A stretch of 36,267 bases of DNA from an uncultured Bacteroidota bacterium (GCA_902515395.1 CABXUL010000013.1:1-36267), one strand, 5' to 3'; shown: positions 1 to 8,782, counted from the stretch's first letter. Program-made: numbers and translations. Notes: generated by a model not told the origin, from the letters alone.

Positions 1-731
1 AGATAACTTGGGACATTTATGAATTATTTATGGCTCGAGAAATTGATTCAAAAAAACCAACTAAAGCACTTGGCGATGAGGTTAGTATTGAAGTAGATGC
101 CGTAACTGGTGCTACCCAGCCCTATACTGACATGAGCTTTGGTATGGGCGTTGACGGGTATCCTGCTATTTGTATGACGCAGCTCTCCGCTGTAAAATTT
201 TGCCAATGGCTCTCTGCAATGACAGGTAATTTTTATCGTTTACCGACCGAAGCAGAATGGGAATTTGCTTGCCGGGCAGGAACAAAAACTGCTTATTCAT
301 TTGGAGATGACCCAGCAGATTTAGATATTTATGCTTGGTATGAGGGAAATAGTAATGGTACTTATCATAAGGTGGGTCAAAAAAACCCTAACCCTTTGGG
401 ACTTTATGATATGCACGGTAATGTTTCAGAGTGGACATTGGATCAATACATCCCAACTATCTACAATAAAAGAAAAAGAAAGACATTGACTAATCCTAGA
501 GTAATTCCTACAAAAACATATCCTAGAGCTGTTAGAGGAGGAGCTTGGACAGACAAGCCTAGTAGGCTAAGAAGTGCTTCGAGAAGACCTTCCTCGAAAC
601 AGTGGAAAAAAAGAGATCCCCAAATCCCGAAAAGCCTATGGTGGCATACAGATGCACCCTTTGTTGGCTTTAGGATTGTAAGACCACTGGACACACCTAC
701 CGAAGAGGAACAAAAAACATATTGGAACTAA
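1..731 (+). CDS. FGE-like (SUMF1-domain) protein lacking catalytic cysteines, 5' partial
   Basis: The reading frame is open to the window edge (codons in phase from base 3, encoding ITWDIYELF before the first ATG at 30), so this is the C-terminal part of a longer gene. Visible SUMF1/FGE-sulfatase motifs are RLPTEAEWEFACRAG, GLYDMHGNVSEWT, RAVRGGAWTD and the final FVGFRIVRP. True aerobic formylglycine-generating enzymes carry a Cys pair just after the RGGS motif; here that stretch reads RGGAWTDKPSRLRSASRR and no Cys follows FACRAG. It is therefore probably not a sulfatase-activating oxidase but a non-catalytic or differently used C-type-lectin-like fold, as in many Bacteroidota SUMF1 paralogues. 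It lies 10 nt upstream of the Tat-exported oxidoreductase gene and is probably co-transcribed with it. The family call is strong; the role is unknown. Confidence 0.85.
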   Translation, partial: ITWDIYELFMAREIDSKKPTKALGDEVSIEVDAVTGATQPYTDMSFGMGVDGYPAICMTQLSAVKFCQWLSAMTGNFYRLPTEAEWEFACRAGTKTAYSFGDDPADLDIYAWYEGNSNGTYHKVGQKNPNPLGLYDMHGNVSEWTLDQYIPTIYNKRKRKTLTNPRVIPTKTYPRAVRGGAWTDKPSRLRSASRRPSSKQWKKRDPQIPKSLWWHTDAPFVGFRIVRPLDTPTEEEQKTYWN

Positions 732-741
732 AAATAAATCA

Positions 742-2106
742 ATGAAATCTAATCAAAACAATTTACTAAGTAGAAGAAATTTTGTCAAGAGTACTACTTT
801 GGCTACAACCGGTTTATTATCGGCAAGTATTCCAGTCGGTGCAATGGCTAATGTAAATGGAGATAAAAAGCTAAAAATTGCCCTTGTTGGATGTGGCGGA
901 CGAGGAACAGGAGCAATAGTTCAAGCTTTACAAGCTGATGAGAATACAGAACTTGTTGCAATGGCTGACGCTTTCCAAGACCGAGTTGAAAAAAGCTTAA
1001 AAGCAGTTCAGGAGCATTTTGATGGTGTTATGAAAATCAAAATTAAACCGAAAAATCTTTTTTCTGGATTTGACGCATACAAGAAAGCAATTGACCTGGC
1101 TGATGTTGTTATTCTTACAACACCTCCAGGATTCAGACCTTATCATTTTGAGTATGCAATTGAAAATGGAAAGCATGTATTCATGGAAAAACCAGTAGCC
1201 ACTGACCCTGTTGGTGTAAGGAAAGTCTTAGATGTTGCCAGAATGGCTAAAGAAAAAAAGCTTAATGTCGTTGTTGGATTGCAAAGGCATTATCAAAAAA
1301 AGTATATTGATGTACTAAAAAGAGTTAATGATGGTCAAATTGGAAAAATCACAGGGGGTCAAGTATATTGGAATAGTCGAGGTGTATGGGTAAGAGCGAG
1401 AGAGACTAATCAAACTGAAATGGAGTATCAAATGAGAAATTGGTACTATTTTAATTGGTTATGCGGTGATCATATTCTAGAACAGCACATTCATAACATA
1501 GATGTTGCAAACTGGTTTGTAGGTGATTACCCTGAAAAGGCACAAGGAATGGGTGGAAGACAGGTTCGAAATGGAAAAGACCATGGAGAAATTTTCGACC
1601 ATCATTTTGTTGAGTTCACCTACAATACAGGAGCAGTTATATCAAGCCAGTGTAGACATCAACCAGGATGTATGAGTAGGGTGGATGAAAGTTTTCAAGG
1701 AACTAAAGGCAGTGTCAATATGCGTCATGGAGAACTTATCGACTTAGAGGGAAATGAAATTTTCACTTACAAAAGCGGTATTAAAACCAAAAGCTCTAAA
1801 CCAAGTCGCTCTGAAGCTAATCCTTTTAGTGAACCCAATCCCTATCAGGTTGAACATGATAAATTGTTTGCCTCGATCAGGAACGGTGGAGTAATTGCAG
1901 ATGCTGAGAATGGAGCTAAAAGTACCTTGACAGCTATAATGGGAAGGATGGCTACGTATTCTGGAAAAGAAATTACCTGGGATCAAGCCCTGAATTCAAA
2001 TTTACAGTTAATGCCAGAAAATGTTGATTGGAATAGTAACCCACCAACAATGCCTGATGTAAATGGACTATATTCGATTCCAACTCCAGGAATTACAACT
2101 TTTTAA
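742..2106 (+). CDS. Tat-signal Gfo/Idh/MocA family oxidoreductase
   Basis: This 454-residue NAD(P)-dependent sugar oxidoreductase probably acts in the periplasm. The N-terminus has a twin-arginine signal (SRRNFVKS, Arg11-Arg12, then a hydrophobic stretch ending near AMA). It is followed by a Rossmann fold with KIALVGCGGRGTGA (about residues 44-58) and the EKP motif in MEKPVATDP. The C-terminal half is the usual Gfo/Idh/MocA dimerisation and substrate domain, with NWLCGDHILEQHIHNIDV holding the likely catalytic Asp/His residues. Tat export fits a protein folded around a tightly bound nicotinamide cofactor, as known for Zymomonas glucose-fructose oxidoreductase. It lies 7 nt before a Tat-signal TIM-barrel isomerase, suggesting paired sugar chemistry. 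The substrate cannot be read from sequence. GH109-type glycosidase activity is possible in this superfamily, but nothing specific supports it. Confidence 0.9.
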   Translation: MKSNQNNLLSRRNFVKSTTLATTGLLSASIPVGAMANVNGDKKLKIALVGCGGRGTGAIVQALQADENTELVAMADAFQDRVEKSLKAVQEHFDGVMKIKIKPKNLFSGFDAYKKAIDLADVVILTTPPGFRPYHFEYAIENGKHVFMEKPVATDPVGVRKVLDVARMAKEKKLNVVVGLQRHYQKKYIDVLKRVNDGQIGKITGGQVYWNSRGVWVRARETNQTEMEYQMRNWYYFNWLCGDHILEQHIHNIDVANWFVGDYPEKAQGMGGRQVRNGKDHGEIFDHHFVEFTYNTGAVISSQCRHQPGCMSRVDESFQGTKGSVNMRHGELIDLEGNEIFTYKSGIKTKSSKPSRSEANPFSEPNPYQVEHDKLFASIRNGGVIADAENGAKSTLTAIMGRMATYSGKEITWDQALNSNLQLMPENVDWNSNPPTMPDVNGLYSIPTPGITTF

Positions 2107-2113
2107 TTAGAAA

Positions 2114-3028
2114 ATGAATAGAAGAACTTTTACAAGGGCCTCAATTTGCGCTTCCCTGGGATTGGCTGCTGCCCCTAGTGTAATGGCTAGTCTAAATATT
2201 TTTAGGAAACATCAATTTAATTTAAAATATGCACCTCATATTGGAATGTTCAAGAATTTGGCAGGTGATGACCCAATTGACCAGCTAAACTTTATGGCAG
2301 ATCAAGGATTTACTGCTTTTGAGGATAATAATATGGGAACCAGACCTATTTTATTACAAGAAAAAATGTCTGCAATTATGCAAAAAAGAGGTTTGGAAAT
2401 GGGTGTATTTGTTGCCTACAAAGATTTTAAAAATCCAACTTTAGCTGGAGGCAAAGAAGAAGCTCGTAGTGATTTTTTAAAGCAAATTAAAGCATCTGTC
2501 GAAGTTGCTAAACGAGTTAATGCAAAATGGTTTACCGTAGTTCCTGGCACTGTTGATTTAAGACTAGCAGAGGGTTATCAGACTGTGAATGTGGTTGAAA
2601 GTTTAAAACAGGCTTCGTCTATACTTGAACCGCACGGGTTAGTTATGGTACTAGAGCCACTTAATTGGTTCAGGAACCATCCAGGGTTATTTCTCAGAGA
2701 GAGTCCCCAAGCCTTCAATATTTGTAGGGCAGTAAACTCTTCTTCATGTAAAATACTTTTTGATATTTACCATCAACAAATTCAGGAAGGAAATCTTATT
2801 CCTAATATTGAAAAATGTTGGGATGAGATAGGATATTTTCAAATTGGGGATAATCCAGGTAGAAAGGAACCGACTACAGGAGAAATAAATTATAAGAATA
2901 TATTTAAATACATACACAAAAGGAATTTTAATGGAATTCTAGGCATGGAGCACGGAAATTCCAGACCGGACAAGGCAGGTGAACTTGCAGTTATAGAGGC
3001 ATATAAATTTGTTGATTCTTTCATCTAA
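2114..3028 (+). CDS. Exported TIM-barrel sugar isomerase/epimerase (hydroxypyruvate isomerase-like)
   Basis: This 304-residue protein belongs to the AP-endonuclease-2/xylose-isomerase-like TIM-barrel superfamily, closest in motif layout to hydroxypyruvate isomerases. The N-terminus MNRRTFTRASICASLG followed by AAAPSVMA looks like a Tat signal. Metal and catalytic acids expected in this fold are visible at VMVLEPLNW, CKILFDIYHQQIQEGN, YFQIGDNPGR and GILGMEHGNS. It follows the Tat-signal oxidoreductase by 7 nt, so the two are probably made and exported together. Members of this fold act as isomerases or epimerases, and some act as lyases on oxidised sugars; which applies here is open. The 49-nt gap to the next gene contains no obvious terminator, so transcription may continue into the DUF1800 gene. 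Confidence 0.82.
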   Translation: MNRRTFTRASICASLGLAAAPSVMASLNIFRKHQFNLKYAPHIGMFKNLAGDDPIDQLNFMADQGFTAFEDNNMGTRPILLQEKMSAIMQKRGLEMGVFVAYKDFKNPTLAGGKEEARSDFLKQIKASVEVAKRVNAKWFTVVPGTVDLRLAEGYQTVNVVESLKQASSILEPHGLVMVLEPLNWFRNHPGLFLRESPQAFNICRAVNSSSCKILFDIYHQQIQEGNLIPNIEKCWDEIGYFQIGDNPGRKEPTTGEINYKNIFKYIHKRNFNGILGMEHGNSRPDKAGELAVIEAYKFVDSFI

Positions 3029-3077
3029 ATTAATATTTCTATTATGCAAACAGCCAAATAATATTTAAAAATACCTA

Positions 3078-4502
3078 TTGAATACTTACATACCTACAAA
3101 TTCAAATCCTTGGGACTCCGATAAAATTCAATTTGTTTGTAGAAGATTGGGTTTTGGTTGTTCTTTATCAGATATAAATAAATATTCAAATTATACACCA
3201 GAGCAGACCATTGAAGATATAGTTGAAAACGCTAAATTAACAGATTTTACAGCAGCACCAGAGTGGGCTGATTGGGATAATAAGACGTTTAATTCCTCAG
3301 GTAATAACAAGGCTTATTATCATACGATACTTCAAAAACAGGCCTTGAGCGATATGATCAACAATGGATTCAGAGAAAGGCTAAGTTTATTTTGGAGTAA
3401 TCATTTTGTAGTAGAGTATTTAGATGTTAACCAACCTGCATACTTATATAAGTATTATAAATTAATTCAAGAGAATTGTCTTGGAAATTTTCAAACATTT
3501 GTTCGTAAAATGGGACTTGCTCCTGCAATGCTTATGTACCTAAATGGATATCAAAATAAAAAGAATAGTCCAAATGAAAATTACGCTCGTGAATTATATG
3601 AACTTTTTACTTTAGGTGAAGGAAATGGATATACTCAACAAGACATTGTAGAAACGGCAAGAGCCCTTACAGGATTTAATAGAACAAAAACTTACATGGG
3701 CGAAATTGAGTTTAATGAAAACACATTTGACAAAGGAACAAAAACAATTTTTGGAAGGACTGGAAAATGGGGATATGATGACGTTGTAAATATTTTGTTT
3801 GAGGAAAAAAGGGATTTAATTGCTAATTTTATATGTAGTAAAATTTATCGTTATTTTGTTAGTCCCCAGGCAAATCAAAATATTATTGCCTCTATGGCTA
3901 GCACACTTAAGCAAAATAATTTTGAGTTAGAGCCAGTTTTTAAGCAACTTTTTAAAAGTGAGTATTTTTTTGACACAAATAATAGTAATGTCTTGATCAA
4001 AAGCCCGATTGATATGATGATAGGGTTACATCTTCAACTATCTCTTAGTTATGATGAAAATCTTGACTTACCTCTACAACTCAGAAATAAGTGTAGAGAT
4101 ATGGGCCAAAATATTTTCTCTCCTGTTGATGTTGCAGGCTGGCAAGGCAATCATGATTGGATTAATTCAGAAACTCTTCCTAAAAGATGGGAGTTTGCCG
4201 ATTATCTACTTATCAGATACTGGAAAAAAAATAAAAATCAATTTAAAAAGCTTATTAAAAACTTGGTTGGAAACAATGAAAATGATTTAGAGGTGATTGT
4301 GAATAAATTAAAAAACTTTATTTTCTGCCCATATCAGATGAAAAGTGAGGAAATGGATGAAGCTATTAAAATTTTTATTGGAGAGGTTCCAGAAAGTTAT
4401 TTTGAGGATGGAACTTGGACAATTAATGATGATTCTGTCCCAAGACAAGTATATGACTTGTTAAGATTTTTAGTTGGACTTCCTGAATTTCAATTGAAAT
4501 AA
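3078..4502 (+). CDS. DUF1800 domain-containing protein
   Basis: This 474-residue protein has typical DUF1800 motifs: an N-terminal VCRRLGFGCSLSDI, FRERLSLFWSNHFV, the hallmark SPNENYARELYELFTLGEG, the near YTQQDIVETARALTGF, and a late SPVDVAGWQGNHDW. No biochemical function is established for the family, but it is nearly always encoded beside a DUF1501 gene, as here (2-nt gap). The start is TTG at 3078: an in-frame stop lies at 3066-3068 and no ATG precedes the conserved N-terminus. No signal peptide is visible, whereas the DUF1501 partner carries a Tat-like signal, so export as a passenger of the partner is conceivable. An intracellular role is the alternative. Domain call firm, function unknown. 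Confidence 0.9.
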   Translation: MNTYIPTNSNPWDSDKIQFVCRRLGFGCSLSDINKYSNYTPEQTIEDIVENAKLTDFTAAPEWADWDNKTFNSSGNNKAYYHTILQKQALSDMINNGFRERLSLFWSNHFVVEYLDVNQPAYLYKYYKLIQENCLGNFQTFVRKMGLAPAMLMYLNGYQNKKNSPNENYARELYELFTLGEGNGYTQQDIVETARALTGFNRTKTYMGEIEFNENTFDKGTKTIFGRTGKWGYDDVVNILFEEKRDLIANFICSKIYRYFVSPQANQNIIASMASTLKQNNFELEPVFKQLFKSEYFFDTNNSNVLIKSPIDMMIGLHLQLSLSYDENLDLPLQLRNKCRDMGQNIFSPVDVAGWQGNHDWINSETLPKRWEFADYLLIRYWKKNKNQFKKLIKNLVGNNENDLEVIVNKLKNFIFCPYQMKSEEMDEAIKIFIGEVPESYFEDGTWTINDDSVPRQVYDLLRFLVGLPEFQLK

Positions 4503-4504
4503 AA

Positions 4505-6112
4505 ATGAAGAATAACAAGCTAAATGAAAGAAGTAATAAAAATCATGACAGGGAACATGCACATTGGGATCGCAGAGGTTTTTTAAAGACTCTTGGAATT
4601 GCTGGGGCTGGTTCAATCTCTTTTGCAGGCAGCTCGCTATCGGTTGTAAATTCTCATTTTCTAACAAATGCTCTATCAGAGGCTGATTCAGACCGGATTT
4701 TAGTTTTGATAAGATTAAAAGGTGGGAATGATGGCTTGAACACAATTATACCCCTTTATGATTATGATCTTTATGTGAATAAAAGACCAAAGATTCATAT
4801 TCCTGAAAATAGTGTTATTAAATTAAATGATGAATTTGGGATTCCAAAATATATGGAGAATCTCGATCCAATTTGGAAAGATGGTTCAATGAAAGTAATC
4901 AATGGAGTAGGATATGAAAACCAAAATCTTTCACATTTTAAATCTTCTGAAATTTGGGCTACTACTACTAATGATAGTTATGTGACTAGTGGTTGGCTGG
5001 GAAGATATTATGAAGAGAAATATATGGATTATATGATTAATCCTCCTGAAAAACCTTTAGCTATCCAAATAGGAAGTGGAGGTGATATGATTTTTAATGG
5101 TGATTTAACTACTTATTCTTTTTCAGTTTCTAGTCCTCAAAGATTAAAGAGAGTTGCTCAAAACGGAACCTTATTTGATATAAAAAATTCGGAAATAGGA
5201 CTTCATGCAGATCAGGTAAATTTCTTAAGAGAGGCGGCTAATACTACCTTTAGATACGCGTCAATTATAAATGATTCCTACAATAACTCGAGTGATTATC
5301 AAGAATATGATAATAATAATTTCGATCTTCAAATGAGTTTAGTTTCAAGATTTATTAAGGGTGGATTAGGCACAAAAATTTATATGGTTACATTGGGTGG
5401 GTTCGATACTCACAATAATCAACCGATTAGACATCAAAATTTAATGAGCAGACTTTCAAGAGCAATTAAAACATTTTATGATGATCTTCAAAAGTATGGT
5501 GTTGCTGATAAGGTGTTATCAATGACTTTTTCTGAGTTTGGTCGTCGCGTTGCTGAAAATGGTTCAAGTGGAACAGATCACGGATCCGCTGCACCTATCA
5601 TGTTATTTGGTCCTGCACTTAGGGGTAGTGGTTTTATTGGAAAACACCCTGAGTTAACTAATCTAGATAAGAAAGGAAACATGGCCAATACTACAGACTT
5701 TAGGTCTGTTTATGCAACTATTTTATCCGATTGGCTTTGTGCAGACACCAATTACATCAATAATTCTGTAATTGGAGCTGAATTCAATCTTTTAGGATTA
5801 GGATTAGGATGTAATGGAGTTGAAAATTTAGAGTTGACCGATGACCCAATTCTTCCGCTTCACGCTGCAGTTAATGACGACCAAGGAGCAAGTTTATATA
5901 TATCGATAAACGAACCAAGCAATGTAGAGGTTGCTATTTTTGATATTTTGGGAAGGAAGGTAGGATCTGCATATAGTAAACAACTAAGTTCGGGAAGACA
6001 TACTTTACCCCTCCGTTCAATCAAAGAAACACGTCTTCCTCTTGGGCAATATTTCTATAAGATTCGTGTAAATAATGATAAAATATATAGCAGATCTTTT
6101 TTAGTTAAATAG
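4505..6112 (+). CDS. DUF1501 protein with Tat-like signal and T9SS C-terminal sorting domain
   Basis: This 535-residue protein belongs to the DUF1501 family of the alkaline phosphatase-like clan. The N-terminus carries DRRGFLKTLGIAGAG (Arg23-Arg24) and a hydrophobic run, resembling a Tat signal. The DUF1501 core shows LVLIRLKGGNDGLNTIIPL, TLGGFDTHNNQ, and the metal-site-like FSEFGRRVAENGSSGTDHG. The last 80-90 residues form a type-A T9SS sorting domain: VEVAIFDILGRKVGSA, LPLGQYFYKIRVN, and a final SRSFLVK. This suggests crossing of the inner membrane followed by secretion or surface anchoring through the gliding/Por machinery. It is paired with the DUF1800 gene just upstream. The enzymatic activity is unknown. 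The gene ends 8 nt before the convergent oxidoreductase gene, with no convincing terminator in between. Confidence 0.9.
   Translation: MKNNKLNERSNKNHDREHAHWDRRGFLKTLGIAGAGSISFAGSSLSVVNSHFLTNALSEADSDRILVLIRLKGGNDGLNTIIPLYDYDLYVNKRPKIHIPENSVIKLNDEFGIPKYMENLDPIWKDGSMKVINGVGYENQNLSHFKSSEIWATTTNDSYVTSGWLGRYYEEKYMDYMINPPEKPLAIQIGSGGDMIFNGDLTTYSFSVSSPQRLKRVAQNGTLFDIKNSEIGLHADQVNFLREAANTTFRYASIINDSYNNSSDYQEYDNNNFDLQMSLVSRFIKGGLGTKIYMVTLGGFDTHNNQPIRHQNLMSRLSRAIKTFYDDLQKYGVADKVLSMTFSEFGRRVAENGSSGTDHGSAAPIMLFGPALRGSGFIGKHPELTNLDKKGNMANTTDFRSVYATILSDWLCADTNYINNSVIGAEFNLLGLGLGCNGVENLELTDDPILPLHAAVNDDQGASLYISINEPSNVEVAIFDILGRKVGSAYSKQLSSGRHTLPLRSIKETRLPLGQYFYKIRVNNDKIYSRSFLVK
5792..5810 (+). repeat. Triple TTAGGA hexamer inside the DUF1501 gene
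   Basis: Three perfect tandem copies of TTAGGA, plus one further base, lie in the coding sequence and encode the LGLGLG segment before CNG. Unit changes would add or remove two codons without a frameshift. This is probably a codon-level coincidence. Confidence 0.5.
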
Positions 6113-6120
6113 AGATAATT

Positions 6121-7080
6121 TCAATCTGAAAATTTTTTCACTTTTTCCAATAGTGAAGCTAATTCTAGGCTATTCTTGTGACTCCACTTTCCTTGTTTCT
6201 TTCCATCAATTATACATCGATTAACTTCTTTTATCTGATAATTAAATCCGTTTCCTACAGTAGGAAGTATATCTTCTAACAAGTTTGAATTATTTATCAA
6301 TTTAATTGATTGTGTGTCATGCCATCTTCCAGGTAAGATAATTTGCCCTTTTGTTCCGCATATTTTAGCGTTATTGTCAGAAGGATTAGCGATTCCACAA
6401 TAGAGCATAGCAAGGGCTTTTTCATATTCTAATATCATTGAGGTTTGAATGTCAACCCCCGTAGGGCCCATCATACTTTGAGCCTTAATGTTTTTTGGTA
6501 AACCAAGTATGTAATAAGCAAAAAAGAGCGGATAAATTCCGATGTCTAAAAGAGCTCCACCACCCTTTTTTGGATCCATTAAACGATGAGAGTTATCGGC
6601 ATCCAATCTAAAAAAGGAGAATTCTGCATAAATGAATTTTGGGATTCCTATTTTTCCCTCTTTAATCCATTTTTTTGCTCTATTTATTGCTGGATTGAAT
6701 CTTGACCAAAGTCCTTCCATCAAAAAACAATTTTTATTTTTAGCCTTAGCAATCATTTGTTTGATTTCAGTTGTATTTAACCCTAAAGGTTTTTCGCACA
6801 AAACTGCTTTTCTTGAATTAAGAGCATCAAATGTCATTTTTTTGTGATGATTATTTAAACTAGCGATATAGACTACTTCAACATCTTCATCTTCAAATAA
6901 CTGACTATAAGATTTATAGGCCCTTTTTGCTCCATAACTACTTTTAAACTTCATTGCCCTATTAAAATTTGATGAGGCAACGGCAACCAAATCTGATTCT
7001 GAATTTTTAATTAGATCTGCGGCAAACTTTTTTGCAATATTACCTAAACCGGCAATTCCCCATTTAACTTTTCTATCCAT
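6121..7080 (-). CDS. Gfo/Idh/MocA family oxidoreductase, cytoplasmic
   Basis: This 319-residue protein has no signal peptide. It begins MDRKVKWGIAGLGNIAKKFA, a Rossmann nucleotide-binding motif, and has the family signature VLCEKPLGLN. MEGLWSRFNPAI, after the EKP region, is like the GFOR/dihydrodiol dehydrogenase subgroup, so an NADP-dependent oxidation of a pentose or hexose (for example D-xylose dehydrogenase-like) is the best guess. GGALLDIGIYPL holds the usual catalytic-site Asp region. It is convergent with the DUF1501 gene (8 nt) and divergent from the first sulfatase gene (100 nt apart), so it is probably a single-gene unit. It is unrelated in targeting to the Tat-signal paralogue near the start of the window, which may supply oxidised or released sugars to it; that link is inference. 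Confidence 0.88.
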   Translation of the reverse strand: MDRKVKWGIAGLGNIAKKFAADLIKNSESDLVAVASSNFNRAMKFKSSYGAKRAYKSYSQLFEDEDVEVVYIASLNNHHKKMTFDALNSRKAVLCEKPLGLNTTEIKQMIAKAKNKNCFLMEGLWSRFNPAINRAKKWIKEGKIGIPKFIYAEFSFFRLDADNSHRLMDPKKGGGALLDIGIYPLFFAYYILGLPKNIKAQSMMGPTGVDIQTSMILEYEKALAMLYCGIANPSDNNAKICGTKGQIILPGRWHDTQSIKLINNSNLLEDILPTVGNGFNYQIKEVNRCIIDGKKQGKWSHKNSLELASLLEKVKKFSD

Positions 7081-7180
7081 TTTTTTTCAATTTATAAAAA
7101 TCACATTATTTAATTGTTAAGCAAACCCTTTATATGCTGGATTTTTTTTATTTTGCTCAAAATAATTTAAAAAAAACTAA

Positions 7181-8782
7181 ATGAAAAAAGTAGCTTTAAT
7201 AGTTTTGATGTTTCCGTTATTATATGCTTGCCATCAACAACAAAAACCCAATATTTTATTCATTATGTCAGATGATCATGCTTTTCAGGCTGTTAGTGCC
7301 TACGGACATGGACTGAATAATACACCAAATATAGACCGCATAGCCAATGAGGGAGCTATTTTTAATAAGGGTTTTGTAACCAATTCAATTTGTGCGCCGA
7401 GTAGAGCGGTTGTTTTAACTGGAAAGCATAGTTTCATTAATGGGAAAGTTGATAATATTCAAGCTTTTGATTGGAATCAACCTAATTTCGCTAAAGATCT
7501 ACAAGCTATTGGTTACCAGACTGCTTTAATTGGTAAAATTCATTTAAATGGCTTACCCCAAGGATTTGATTATTCAGCTGTCTTACCTGGTCAAGGACAC
7601 TATTATAATCCAGACTTTATAATTAATGGAGTAAAGGAGAGAATTAATGGGTATGTAACTACTATCACTACTAATCTGGGATTAGACTGGCTTAAAAATA
7701 AAAGAGACAAAACAAAACCCTTCTTGATGCTTTATCAACAAAAAGCTCCACACAGAAACTGGCAATCAGAAGAGAAGTACTTATCCCTTTTTGATGATAA
7801 GACTTTTGATTTCCCTGAAAACTTTTTTGACAATTATGAAGGTCGTCCAGCTGCTGCAGCTCAAGAAATGATGATTTCTGCCACTGAAGAGCAGCTAGCA
7901 GTAACAAACGGTGCCGGAGGTCATGGAAGGTGGGGTCATGATTTTAAATTATTGGAGGACCCCTTTGGAAGGGACACTCGATTTAATAAAGAATTAGATC
8001 GTTTTACACCCGAACAAAAAAAAGCATGGCTTAAAGCTTACACTCCAAAAAACGACAAAATGAGAGCAGCTAATTTAGAGGGTAAAGATTTGGCTCATTG
8101 GAAATTTAACAGATATTTAAAAGATTATTTAAGGACCATTCAATCAGTTGACGATGGTGTTGGAGAAGTTTTAGATTATCTTGATGAAAATGGTTTAGCT
8201 GAAAATACTATTGTAGTATATACATCTGATCAAGGTTTTTATCTTGGTGAACATGGCTGGTTTGATAAGAGATTTATGTATGAAGAGTCATTTAGAACAC
8301 CCATATTGATGAGATATCCAAAAGAAATCAAACCGGGTACTCAAATAGACGAATTGATTCAAAACCTAGATTTTGCTCCTACCTTTTTGGATTATGCTGG
8401 AGTTGAAATTCCCGAAGACATGCAGGGGGAGTCATTTAGAAAAGTTGTAAGTAAGGAGACCAGTGAATGGCGAGATGCAATTTACTACACTTATTATGAG
8501 TATCCCTCAGTCCACATGGTTAAACGACATAATGGTGTTAGAACCGATCGTTACAAACTGATGCACTTTTATTATGATATTGATGTTTGGGAGATGTATG
8601 ATTTGGAAAAAGATCCAGCTGAAATGAAAAATATTTATAATGATCCCAACTATACTGAGGTTCAAAAAATGATGCATAAAAGATTTGAAGAAATGCGAGA
8701 CAAATATGGTGATTCAGACGAATTGGACCAAATGCATATAGAGAACTATCTTAGCCATAGGAAAAAAAGACGACAAGGATAA
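7181..8782 (+). CDS. Lipoprotein sulfatase, Cys-type (family S1)
   Basis: This 533-residue sulfatase should remove sulfate esters from a glycan at the cell envelope. The N-terminus MKKVALIVLMFPLLYAC has a lipobox ending at Cys17. Metal-binding Asp residues lie in IMSDDHAF (31-32), and the formylglycine site is CAPSR at Cys71. Further active-site elements are IGKIHLNG, KAPHRNW and YTSDQGFYLGEHGWFDKR, so the enzyme looks complete. The SDDHAFQAVSAYG start is reminiscent of S1 members acting on N-acetylglucosamine-6-sulfate, but that is only a resemblance. Cys71 must be oxidised to formylglycine by a maturase; the FGE-like neighbour lacks its catalytic cysteines, so the maturase must be elsewhere. 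A terminator-like hairpin follows the gene. Confidence 0.93.
   Translation: MKKVALIVLMFPLLYACHQQQKPNILFIMSDDHAFQAVSAYGHGLNNTPNIDRIANEGAIFNKGFVTNSICAPSRAVVLTGKHSFINGKVDNIQAFDWNQPNFAKDLQAIGYQTALIGKIHLNGLPQGFDYSAVLPGQGHYYNPDFIINGVKERINGYVTTITTNLGLDWLKNKRDKTKPFLMLYQQKAPHRNWQSEEKYLSLFDDKTFDFPENFFDNYEGRPAAAAQEMMISATEEQLAVTNGAGGHGRWGHDFKLLEDPFGRDTRFNKELDRFTPEQKKAWLKAYTPKNDKMRAANLEGKDLAHWKFNRYLKDYLRTIQSVDDGVGEVLDYLDENGLAENTIVVYTSDQGFYLGEHGWFDKRFMYEESFRTPILMRYPKEIKPGTQIDELIQNLDFAPTFLDYAGVEIPEDMQGESFRKVVSKETSEWRDAIYYTYYEYPSVHMVKRHNGVRTDRYKLMHFYYDIDVWEMYDLEKDPAEMKNIYNDPNYTEVQKMMHKRFEEMRDKYGDSDELDQMHIENYLSHRKKRRQG

Noticed and set aside
461-694. 77-residue minus-strand open frame with hydrophobic stretches
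   Set aside because: It is antisense to the well-supported SUMF1 domain; its Leu-rich composition is a shadow of Lys/Arg/Glu codons.
1-731. Active sulfatase-maturing FGE
   Set aside because: Both catalytic Cys positions are replaced, and no Cys occurs in the C-terminal half.
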